A program made the position numbers and the translations under genes. DNA of 64,000 nt from assembly GCA_903892415.1 (NCBI GenBank), contig CAITIQ010000344.1:248001-312000 (forward strand), given 5' to 3'. Positions 17,908 to 25,186 of this stretch are shown here, in pieces (within the stretch, counting starts at the first letter, position 1; each line of letters opens with the position of its first letter). The notes under the pieces are model-generated. The model did not search any database. It worked only from the letters and a program-made list of their open reading frames with translations, and was not told where the DNA came from. The DNA is from an uncultured delta proteobacterium. GTDB lineage: Bacteria > Myxococcota_A > Polyangia > Polyangiales > Polyangiaceae.

Positions 17908-19179
17908 TCAGTTCGCTGCGGTGAGGTCCACCTTCAGCGCGTAGGCGCCTCGTTCAAAGTTGTCCGAGCCGTCCGCCAGACCGAGCCAACCATCAACGAA
18001 GACGAAGTAGTCGGTGTTGGGGGCGACAGCGAAGGTCACAGTTTCGGGCACGTAGTAGAGATTCGGGTCGTCCGAACAAGCTAGTTCGGTACCGGCGCCG
18101 CAGCTTGCCTGACGGACGTACAACGAGCGATCCCAGCAACCAGCGGGATAAGGCTGAGCCGGCTCCATGTTAACGTCAGGACCGCACTGCGGCACACCGT
18201 CAAGACCGAGGCCGACTGTAATGGTCATCGTCCCATTCACCGTTGAACGCACACGATAGACGTGGTCCGCCGCGTAGGTGTAGTCGGGCCCAAAGATCGA
18301 CGGGTCGAGCTGGCATGAACCGTTGGCGTTGTTGACCGCACCCAAGGTCGTCGGCAGCGGAGCAGCAGACGGAATGAAGGTGGTTCCAGGCGCAATCAGC
18401 TTGGCCGCGCCGGCTTCAGCCGCAGAGCAATCCTCGAGCGACGGATCGGCGTCTTCAATCACGCAGCTTGCATTACAACCGTCACCCGGTTGGGTGTTTC
18501 CGTCTTCACACTCTTCACCGGGATTGGCGACGAAGTCACCACAGGTCGGAACGCCGCACTCGATCTCGAGGTCGAAGTCACCAGGCTCGCCCTGAACAGC
18601 GAGCGTGTAGGCCCCCGCGTCGAGGTGGATCAGCAGGCGCTCCCCAGCAGACGTCGCGTTGGCGCAGAAGTCTGCGTCGGTCAGAGGGTCTTCACTGCAT
18701 ACGGAGCGCAACGAAATCTCGGTATCGCTCATGCTGAGCGTGCGGACGTTGAGGCTGCATGGGCCACTCAGATTGAGCTGGTAGGTGAGGTCACCCCAGG
18801 TATCCGGATTGTTGAATTCACCGTCAACGCAGGAGCTGTTGATCTCGTTGCCGGTCAGCTCGTCGATCGTTCCTGAGAAGTTGGCGGTGTCTCCTGGCGC
18901 GAGATCAACAGGCGTTGCCGTGCCGCAGTCCTCGTTCAACGGGGGCGCGCCACCGGCGCCAACGCCGCCATCACCGCCGTTGTTGCCGACTCCGCCATCG
19001 CCGCCGTTGTTGCCGACGCCACCGTCGCCACCGTTGTTGTTACCAACGCCGCCCTCGCCTGCGTTGGCACCGGTGCCAGTCCCGCCGCCGCCAGTCCCCG
19101 AGTCACCACAGCTGCAGGCTGCGAGCACAGCGAGCGAACCAACCGACGAGACCAACCACTGACTCATCCCCATACGCAT
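17908..19179 (-). CDS. Lipoprotein with Myxococcus Cys-rich repeat and Gly/Asn spacer
   Basis: A TAGGAGG site lies 7 bases before the ATG at 19179. The 423-aa product has a lipoprotein signal ending LAACSCGDS, a GGxGG spacer with three NNGGDGGVG repeats, then a domain with paired Cys. CGDFVANPGEECEDGNTQPG and DGCNASCVIED form the Myxococcus Cys-rich repeat (DUF4215-like). The C-terminal part (YYVPETVTFAVAPNTDYFVF) looks like a beta-sandwich. It is probably an outer-surface lipoprotein of unknown role. It points away from the lasso cluster and shares no obvious link with it. Confidence 0.8.
   Translation of the reverse strand: MRMGMSQWLVSSVGSLAVLAACSCGDSGTGGGGTGTGANAGEGGVGNNNGGDGGVGNNGGDGGVGNNGGDGGVGAGGAPPLNEDCGTATPVDLAPGDTANFSGTIDELTGNEINSSCVDGEFNNPDTWGDLTYQLNLSGPCSLNVRTLSMSDTEISLRSVCSEDPLTDADFCANATSAGERLLIHLDAGAYTLAVQGEPGDFDLEIECGVPTCGDFVANPGEECEDGNTQPGDGCNASCVIEDADPSLEDCSAAEAGAAKLIAPGTTFIPSAAPLPTTLGAVNNANGSCQLDPSIFGPDYTYAADHVYRVRSTVNGTMTITVGLGLDGVPQCGPDVNMEPAQPYPAGCWDRSLYVRQASCGAGTELACSDDPNLYYVPETVTFAVAPNTDYFVFVDGWLGLADGSDNFERGAYALKVDLTAAN
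18961..19041. repeat. Three 27-bp tandem repeats coding NNGGDGGVG
   Basis: Units at 18961-18987, 18988-19014 and 19015-19041 share the core CGCCGTTGTTGCC with changes mostly at third positions. They form the flexible spacer behind the lipid-bearing Cys of the leftward lipoprotein. Confidence 0.8.
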
Positions 19180-19276
19180 ACGCAAGCCTCCTAAAAGCGG
19201 GTTCGGTGAACAACGACCTGCAGACATTCACGACTGCGGCCGAGGTAAGGAAGAAACAAACATAGCAGGTGGTTGC

Positions 19277-20866
19277 TCACAGATCCCGTTCCTCGTGACG
19301 CTCCACCTGGACGCCCTCGAAAGTCGAGGGAACGACAGAATGGTGATGAGCGACGATCACCACCATTTTCTTGCTGGCCGTTCGCGCCAAGAGGGAATGC
19401 AGTCGCGTTCGCGAGGCCTCATCGAGGCCAGCCTCTGGTTCGTCCAGGAGCAGCAGCCGCGCCTCCGAAGCCAGCGCTCTGGCAAGCAGGACCCGACGTT
19501 GTTCTCCACCAGATAGCTCCCCCATCGGCAAATCGAGAGGGTCGCAGCCCTTGCGCTTGGCACGTCGGCGTAGGACCTCGCCCAGGCCGAGCTCCCCGAG
19601 TACGTTCATGGTCGCGTCGACCTGCAATGACGCTGTATCAAAAAGGCTCAAGTGCCAGCGCAAGGTTTCATCGGGCACCACGTGTGCGCGCTGCGGAAGT
19701 ACGCAGCTCTGCCTGCGTAGGTTGGCCCAACGCTCATCCGACGGCTGCTCCCCGTTTACGAGGATACCAGGTGCGTCGACGAGGCCGAGGAGCGCCATTA
19801 GCGTTGTGGTCTTGCCGCTGCCGTTGGGCCCGAGCAAAGCCACCCCGCCCGGAAATCGGAGCTCGAAGCTAAGCGCGTTGGGTGTGTCGGCGGTGGCACC
19901 AAGGTGCTTGTACGAGAAGGCGCGCGCCTCCAACCGCTCCAACGCCGGACCGGCGGTCACCGTCGGACTTGCGTCGTAGCGCCGAACCAGCGGAGCGAGG
20001 TAGCCAACCTTGCGCTGTAGAAAGGCGCCGACCATCTCGCGGCCGCCGACCCCGCGCGCGAGCGCCTCGAGCGAGGTGACGAGCGCCAGCGTCGCCGATA
20101 CTCCCGCTGCCGCCAGCACGCTGGCTTCACCCAACTTGTCTCGGACAATCATTTCGACCCAGCCCCGAGGCAGCAGGGCCACACCCAACGCGACAGCCGC
20201 AGGAATCAAGGCCGCGGTAATGCCAAGCCAGTGTGCCTGCCGCTCAAAGAAGGCGAGCTTGCGCACGAGCCCTCGGAAGTTCGCGTCCACACGCGCCTCG
20301 AGCCCTCCCCCTCGAATCTCGAACGATCCGAACATCAGCGCATCCAAGAGTCGCATGCCTCGAAAGTGCGTCTGCCAAGCGTTGTCGCGAGCTCGGCGTC
20401 CGCGAACCCGCAGCGGCCTCAACAAGAGCAGCATCAACAGAGCAGCTCCACCGCCCAACGCGACGTATTGCGGCCCCAGTCGAAGCGCGACCGCAGCTAG
20501 CACCACCATCAGCGTGAGCAGCGAAGCCACGCCATCGGGAAACGCAGTGGACTGCGTCATTGCCACGTCGAACGCTGCATCGGAGAGCGTTCCCGTAGCT
20601 TGCTTTGGTCGATTCGCGAGCAGCGTTGGAATGTCCTTTCTTCGCAGCTCCTCAGAGATGGCGAAGAACACATCCTCGATCCGGCGACGAAAGAGCTCAC
20701 CTTTGGCGAGCGTGCGCAACGCTGAGCTGAGCGTCGCCACACCGGAGGCAATGGCTGCAACCTGGAGCGGATTGTCCGGCGCGGTAAACAGCACGAACAG
20801 TGTCCCTAACAGGGTCACCTTCGACAGCGCCTCAAGCGCGATAACGAAGATAGTCCACGCCCTCAC
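19277..20866 (-). CDS. ABC transporter (fused permease/ATPase), lasso peptide exporter D
   Basis: The protein joins an N-terminal membrane half with about six hydrophobic segments to a C-terminal ATPase. The ATPase has Walker A LLGPNGSGKTTTLMAL, Q-loop LPQRAHVVP, signature GELSGGEQRRVLLARAL, Walker B RLLLLDEPEAGLD and an H-loop (IVAHHHSV). This half-transporter design fits the D protein that exports mature lasso peptides and gives self-immunity. It is divergent from B2. The GTG at 20866 gives 529 aa starting just before the first membrane segment; a start at 20974 would overlap B2 and add an unrelated hydrophilic leader, so I prefer 20866. Confidence 0.85.
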   Translation of the reverse strand: MRAWTIFVIALEALSKVTLLGTLFVLFTAPDNPLQVAAIASGVATLSSALRTLAKGELFRRRIEDVFFAISEELRRKDIPTLLANRPKQATGTLSDAAFDVAMTQSTAFPDGVASLLTLMVVLAAVALRLGPQYVALGGGAALLMLLLLRPLRVRGRRARDNAWQTHFRGMRLLDALMFGSFEIRGGGLEARVDANFRGLVRKLAFFERQAHWLGITAALIPAAVALGVALLPRGWVEMIVRDKLGEASVLAAAGVSATLALVTSLEALARGVGGREMVGAFLQRKVGYLAPLVRRYDASPTVTAGPALERLEARAFSYKHLGATADTPNALSFELRFPGGVALLGPNGSGKTTTLMALLGLVDAPGILVNGEQPSDERWANLRRQSCVLPQRAHVVPDETLRWHLSLFDTASLQVDATMNVLGELGLGEVLRRRAKRKGCDPLDLPMGELSGGEQRRVLLARALASEARLLLLDEPEAGLDEASRTRLHSLLARTASKKMVVIVAHHHSVVPSTFEGVQVERHEERDL

Positions 20867-20910
20867 CGCGGCACGTTCGCCCAGTTCGTTGCCGGGAGGA
20901 AGGCCGTTGC

Positions 20911-20932
20911 AGTTGTTCAACTCCCATGGGAG
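20911..20932. promoter_or_regulatory. Two overlapping perfect palindromes between exporter and B2
   Basis: AGTTGTTCAACT (20911-20922) and CTCCCATGGGAG (20921-20932) are perfect 12-base inverted repeats sharing two bases in the 75-base divergent intergenic region. The second covers the GGGAG ribosome-binding site of B2. They could be a regulator site or an RNA hairpin that controls B2 translation. No regulator gene is in the cluster. Confidence 0.4.
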
Positions 20933-20941
20933 CTTCGACCA

Positions 20942-21382
20942 ATGAGAGCCGGCACCGTGCACACGTGGCTCCACCTGGACAAACCTGAGCGTACTTTCGG
21001 CGCCTTGGCCTGGGCCTTGGCTACCCCGGTTGGGCTGGGCCTCCGCTTGGTCGGCTTTGCGCGTATGAAGGCGCTGGTGGATGAACTTCCACTGGGCTCA
21101 GACTCGCCTGGCGGAGGCGTTGCACCCGCGCGCGGGGAGGCCTTGGTCGCACGCGCCTTCGCGCATGCGCCGACCCGCCCAGGCTGTCTGCCCCAAGCGT
21201 TGGTGCAAGCAGCAGCGCATCGCTTGCTCGGTCGAGACGTGGTGCTGGTGATCGGCGTGAAACGCGCCGGGCGCCATTCCGCAGGGGACGCCGTGGAATT
21301 TGAAGCACACGCCTGGGTCGACGATCGCACGGGGTCACGCTCGGATCCAACCCATCACGAGATCTATCGGAGTTCGATTTGA
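20942..21382 (+). CDS. Lasso peptide B2 protein (transglutaminase-like leader peptidase)
   Basis: This 146-aa protein fits the B2 family (Transglut_core3). Its catalytic Cys is in TRPGCLPQALVQAAAHRLLG, the His in EFEAHAWVDDR, and the expected Asp follows. B2 cuts the leader from the precursor, guided by the B1 recognition protein. The N-terminal helix region (ALAWALATPVGLGLRLVG) is also usual for B2. GGGAG lies 9 bases before the ATG. The TGA overlaps a TTG that may start the cyclase gene, so B2 and C are probably coupled. Confidence 0.92.
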   Translation: MRAGTVHTWLHLDKPERTFGALAWALATPVGLGLRLVGFARMKALVDELPLGSDSPGGGVAPARGEALVARAFAHAPTRPGCLPQALVQAAAHRLLGRDVVLVIGVKRAGRHSAGDAVEFEAHAWVDDRTGSRSDPTHHEIYRSSI

Positions 21383-23211
21383 ACCACCTCGTGGCCTTGT
21401 TCGACCGATGCGAGGTGAAACCGCTCGCGGAGCAAGCGCTCGCAACGCGCCGTGGACCCAGTTGGGATCGCGTGGATCGCTTCACGGATGGCTTTGCTGA
21501 TATCGCGGTCGGAACGTACGCAACGAGCTCGCGTGACGTTGGTCGCTCGGGGCTTGTGGTTGATACCGAGTCACCCATCGTCTTCGCCTTTGACGGCTTC
21601 CTTGGCGCACATGAGGAGTTGCAGCAGTGGCTCGGGCCGCTTGGTGAAGCTAGCCAACCGGAGATCGCCTTACGCGCCTTCAGGCGCTTTAGCGAAGCAA
21701 CCGCGCAAATGTTGAGCGGCGACTTTGCCTTCGTAGCCTACAACCGAGAGACACGGCGCGTCGTGGCCGCCGTCGATCCCTTCGCAACGCGTCCCCTACA
21801 CCGCGGCAGTCATGGGTCTTCTTTCTGTTTCGCTAGCAGTCAGCGGGCGGTTCGTAGCGCGCTTGCGCAGCCTTTGCTGGCCGATGCTGACAGCCTCGCA
21901 GCGATGCTCTTCTACGAGCTCGTCACCCGCGAGCGCAGTCTGTACCAGGGGGTACGAACGCTGAGCCCTGGGTCGTGCGTCAGAGTAGAAGACGGCGTCA
22001 CCGACACCCGCAACTACTTTGAATTCGAACCGTGGGAGCAGCAGCTGCCCGTTCGAGTGCACTTGGAACGAGTGGGGCAAGCGCTTGAACGCGCGACTGC
22101 GGACCGCCTAAGGGAAGTCGAGCGGGTCGGTATCCTCGCGTCGGGAGGCTTGGACTCAACGGTCATTGCAACGCTGGTCACCAAGGAATGTCGCCGTCGC
22201 GGGAGTCCGCCGCCCCTCCTGCTGCATTTTCGGGCACGCGGCTTCGAGGCCGATGAGTTTCACTACGCCAAGCAGCTTGCGGATTATCTCGATGTCGAGC
22301 TTTTGAGCTTCGAGCGAAACGAGCCGTATCTCCCAGGCAAACCTCTTCACGACTTCTCCCAGCCGTCGAGCGCGGCACACCGGGCCATGTTTCGAGCAGC
22401 CACTCAGCGGGGGATTCGCGTGCTGTTTACAGGCCAGGGTAGCGACGAGCTGCAGTGGCGGAATGGGCGAGAAATCGACGGTGCCTTGAGTGCCGGTCAA
22501 TGGTTGCAGGCGGCGCGCTTCGCCGGCATCAACGATGAGCCGGTAGCGCTCGCGAGCTACCGTCGATTCGCCGGGGGTGTTCTTCGGGCAATGAAGCCAG
22601 CGTCTCGCCACCGCGCAAAGGAGCGAGAGAACCTCGTTGCGCGGCTGCCTGCGTGGCTGACCGAGCGGGGTAGGCGAGCGGTGATCGCTGCGCATGAGGA
22701 CTGGGCCAATGCCGAGGCAGCCATCCCGCACCCCGACGCGGCGAGGCGATCATTGTGCGCAGAGCTGGTTTGGTCCACCGGGATGACCTTCGGTCATCAG
22801 AGTGAGTTCTCGTTTGCCTCCGAGCACGGCATCGAGCTGAGGCACCCATTCATGGACGCGCGAGTGAGCGCTGCCTTTCTTCAGGTTCCCACCGCCGAGC
22901 TCGTCTCACGCGAGCTGATCAAGCCCTTCACCCGCAAGTTGGCTGAACAGCTCGTTCCATTGGAGCTGGCCTATCGTCCGCCGCCCTCCGACTATTGGGG
23001 CGCTATCAGCTCCGCATGGGAGCACGCGGGGCTTTGGATTCAGGCGCTCGAGCAAAGCGGGCTGCTATTCGAAACCGGTATCGTCGAGCGCAATCTCCTG
23101 CTCGGCACGCTGCGCTCAAAACCTGTCGGCGCGTTCACCTTTCCGGAGATGGCGTGCCTTCAGGCTGAAGATTGGCTGAACGGATTATCCTCAAGCCAAG
23201 CGTGCTTTTGA
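21379..23211 (+). CDS. Lasso peptide cyclase C (asparagine synthetase-like)
   Basis: A 610-aa asparagine-synthetase-fold protein. The N-terminal glutaminase-like half lacks the nucleophilic Cys2, and the synthetase half has the PP-loop VGILASGGLDSTVIATLV and VLFTGQGSDELQW. In lasso pathways such proteins adenylate the Asp/Glu side chain at core position 7-9 and close the macrolactam. The TTG at 21379 (overlapping the B2 stop) or the GTG at 21391 is the start. The gene is followed 63 bases later by the precursor gene, an order (B2-C-A) that differs from the common A-first arrangement. Confidence 0.9.
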   Translation: MNHLVALFDRCEVKPLAEQALATRRGPSWDRVDRFTDGFADIAVGTYATSSRDVGRSGLVVDTESPIVFAFDGFLGAHEELQQWLGPLGEASQPEIALRAFRRFSEATAQMLSGDFAFVAYNRETRRVVAAVDPFATRPLHRGSHGSSFCFASSQRAVRSALAQPLLADADSLAAMLFYELVTRERSLYQGVRTLSPGSCVRVEDGVTDTRNYFEFEPWEQQLPVRVHLERVGQALERATADRLREVERVGILASGGLDSTVIATLVTKECRRRGSPPPLLLHFRARGFEADEFHYAKQLADYLDVELLSFERNEPYLPGKPLHDFSQPSSAAHRAMFRAATQRGIRVLFTGQGSDELQWRNGREIDGALSAGQWLQAARFAGINDEPVALASYRRFAGGVLRAMKPASRHRAKERENLVARLPAWLTERGRRAVIAAHEDWANAEAAIPHPDAARRSLCAELVWSTGMTFGHQSEFSFASEHGIELRHPFMDARVSAAFLQVPTAELVSRELIKPFTRKLAEQLVPLELAYRPPPSDYWGAISSAWEHAGLWIQALEQSGLLFETGIVERNLLLGTLRSKPVGAFTFPEMACLQAEDWLNGLSSSQACF

Positions 23212-23274
23212 TGAATGCGCCTGGGGGTACGCACAACTCATGGTAGGCTGGAAGCCTTTCCGAGGAACTAGAGC

Positions 23275-23451
23275 ATGGCAAAGACTAAAGAGAATTCATC
23301 TGACGCTGTTGTTGGCTCGGCACGCGAGGCCTCGCCTCGGCGTCCCTACGCGAAGCCCGAGCTCTTGGTCTACGGTCGGATTGAAGACATGACGCGAGCC
23401 AGCGGAAAGTCTGGCAAAGAGGGTGGACCGGGCGCAAAGCCTCGCAACTGA
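23275..23451 (+). CDS. Lasso peptide precursor (58 aa)
   Basis: This short gene has GAGGAAC 8 bases before the ATG. The leader carries YAKPELLVYGRIEDMT (residues 25-40), which exactly fits Y-x2-P-x-L-x3-G-x5-T, the B1-recognised lasso leader motif with Thr at the penultimate leader position. Cleavage after Arg41 gives the core ASGKSGKEGGPGAKPRN, where Glu8 (residue 49) could form the isopeptide bond with Ala1. The core has no aromatic or bulky hydrophobic residue, is rich in Gly and Lys, and ends in Asn. The steric plug would have to be Lys/Arg/Pro. A small hairpin AGGCT/AGCCT (23245-23257) lies upstream. The kinase gene starts 14 bases after the stop. Confidence 0.9.
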   Translation: MAKTKENSSDAVVGSAREASPRRPYAKPELLVYGRIEDMTRASGKSGKEGGPGAKPRN

Positions 23452-23465
23452 GCGCCCCCCTTGAA

Positions 23466-24293
23466 GTGAGCTTTGTTGTCGATTGGGGGCCTGATTCGGA
23501 GCCGAACGCAGAGGAGAGCTGGTTCGTCGTCTACGAAAGCAACGGCCAGCGGAACGTCGCGGTTGCGCGCGTCGGCACGGGCTACTTGGTGCGCGTGTTT
23601 GGAGTAAGTGACTACGAGGTGGGGTCCTCGAGAGTCACCTTCCGACCGCTCCGTGGCGTTGCCCCAACCGCAGTTGAGGACGCCTATAAGCTAGCGGTTC
23701 TACCCGCTCTGCATCAGCTCAACGGCCGGCCCGCGTTGCACGCTTCGGCGGTCGCCAACGATCAAGGAGCGGTAGCGTTTGTTGGACCGTCCGGCCGCGG
23801 AAAATCAACGCTAGCGGCCTTGCTCTCGAGCGGCGGCCACTTCCGTCTGATGGCCGATGACTACCTGCCGCTTCACCTTGATAGGGCTGGACAGGTCTGG
23901 GCTTCGCCCACGTCGACGGCCGTTCGCCTACGCGGACCAGCGGCCGAGCAGCTCAACGAAACCACGGTTTTCCATCAAGGGAAGTTCGTCGCGGAAAGGC
24001 CGGTGACGCCAGAGCCGCGGCCGCTCTTGCGTGTTTACGCCATCACCGTCGGCACGGATACCCGCGTCATCTCGATGAAGGGCCGGGACGCTGTGGCCGT
24101 GGTTGCAGAACATATGCAGCGCCTCGATCCGCATGACCCTGAGCTGCTGCGGGTCGAGTTCGAGTTCATCGATACGCTGGTCAAGCGCGTTCGCGTCGCG
24201 GAGCTCAGCTACCCAAGCCGCTACGAAACGGCTGCGATCGAGGCAGCGATTGCGCTCGACCTGCAGAGCGACTCGCGGGAGCAAGTTAGGTAA
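23466..24293 (+). CDS. HprK-like kinase, putative lasso peptide tailoring enzyme
   Basis: The 275-aa protein has the lasso-associated HPr-kinase-like pattern: LHASAV before the P-loop, VGPSGRGKSTLAALLSSGG (P-loop 107-114) and LMADDYLPL after it. In paeninodin-type pathways a homologue phosphorylates the C-terminal Ser of the precursor. Here the precursor ends in Asn and its only core Ser residues are at core positions 2 and 5, so the target is unclear. The start is a GTG at 23466 with a poor ribosome-binding site, 14 bases after the precursor stop. Its 3' end overlaps the oppositely oriented B1 gene by 8 bases. Confidence 0.85.
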   Translation: MSFVVDWGPDSEPNAEESWFVVYESNGQRNVAVARVGTGYLVRVFGVSDYEVGSSRVTFRPLRGVAPTAVEDAYKLAVLPALHQLNGRPALHASAVANDQGAVAFVGPSGRGKSTLAALLSSGGHFRLMADDYLPLHLDRAGQVWASPTSTAVRLRGPAAEQLNETTVFHQGKFVAERPVTPEPRPLLRVYAITVGTDTRVISMKGRDAVAVVAEHMQRLDPHDPELLRVEFEFIDTLVKRVRVAELSYPSRYETAAIEAAIALDLQSDSREQVR

Positions 24294-24573
24294 CGACCAC
24301 CAACTTTGCGTTCAACAGCGAGTCCAACAGCTCCGACAGATCTGCCTGTATTTTCTCCCCATCCGCGTCAAACTCAGCACCGAGCTGATCGCAGAGACCT
24401 CCAAACGATATGCCCTCACCAATGAGTTCCCAGGCACGCGTGGCGACCTCATTCATGCCGCAATACGTGCCTGTCCCGAGGTTCAAAAGCACCGCTTCCT
24501 CGTCGATCACGCGAGACAAGACCTGGGGTGAGCGAACGATGCGAGTGTCGCGAGAGACCATGGGTTTGAGCAT
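24286..24573 (-). CDS. Lasso peptide B1 protein (PqqD-like RiPP recognition element)
   Basis: The 95-aa protein is a stand-alone PqqD-fold recognition element: EEAVLLNLGTGTYCGMNEVA, then TRAWELIGEGISFGGLCDQL and an acidic helix ending LLDSLLNAKLVVV. B1 binds the Y-P-L-G leader motif and presents the precursor to B2. It is encoded on the opposite strand to B2, C, the precursor and the kinase, overlapping the kinase tail-to-tail by 8 bases. Separate promoters are therefore needed, unlike most lasso clusters, where B1 is in the same operon. The start may be 24573 or 24561. Confidence 0.88.
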   Translation of the reverse strand: MLKPMVSRDTRIVRSPQVLSRVIDEEAVLLNLGTGTYCGMNEVATRAWELIGEGISFGGLCDQLGAEFDADGEKIQADLSELLDSLLNAKLVVVT

Positions 24574-24670
24574 AGATCAGGCCTGCCGAAGGAAGGGTGA
24601 CTGGGATGCAGCAGGTTAGTTGCACGATACCGTTGCGGGGATCAGCCGTTGTGCTCGAGGTGCTTCGCTA

Positions 24671-25186
24671 ATGGCCGACCTCGTCGAAGAAGCGTCGCGG
24701 CTTTGTCGTGAGTGCCAGGCTTGCTGCGACGGCACCATGTTTTCGATGGTGGAAGTGGACGCCGACGAGCTTCCGCTGGAATCGAGGCGACGCCTCAAGA
24801 TCGTTGATGGGCCCACTCATATCGCACAGCCGTGCAGGCATTTGGAGGCCTCAGGTTGTGGTGCGTATCAAGACAGGCCGGCTCGCTGCAGGTCCTACGC
24901 CTGCAAACAGCAACGGGACCACCTTGAGAGTGGTGGGGATCTTGAGGCTCGACTGAAGAAAGTCCGCGCGATTCGCGCAATCGCCGCGCGGCTCCGTGAA
25001 GTCGGCGGCAGTCATTGGGAACTGCAGCTGCGAGATCCCCTGTCGTTGCCGAGCGAAGTCTCGCTGGATTTGGTGGAGTTGGCGGTGCGGTTGCACCGTG
25101 ATCTCGGTTGGCGTCCCTACCGCAAGGAAGAGCCAGCGGCGCCGATGCGTGCAGAGCCTTCGGCTGACGACCCCTCGGAGCCGTGA
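24671..25186 (+). CDS. YkgJ-family cysteine cluster protein
   Basis: The ATG at 24671 gives 171 aa. Eight Cys lie in the pattern CRECQACCDG, CRHLEASGCGAY and RPARCRSYAC, the metal or Fe-S binding cluster (CxxCxxCC...C...C...C) of the YkgJ/UPF0153 family, whose members have mostly unknown function. It is divergent from B1 and overlaps the oxidoreductase at 25183 by the GTGA arrangement, so those two form one unit. Whether it belongs to the lasso cluster or to the polysaccharide locus is open. Confidence 0.8.
   Translation: MADLVEEASRLCRECQACCDGTMFSMVEVDADELPLESRRRLKIVDGPTHIAQPCRHLEASGCGAYQDRPARCRSYACKQQRDHLESGGDLEARLKKVRAIRAIAARLREVGGSHWELQLRDPLSLPSEVSLDLVELAVRLHRDLGWRPYRKEEPAAPMRAEPSADDPSEP

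Noticed and set aside
20866-20974. Longer N-terminus for the exporter starting at 20974
   Set aside because: It would overlap the B2 coding start by 33 bases and adds a hydrophilic stretch with no match to exporter N-termini.
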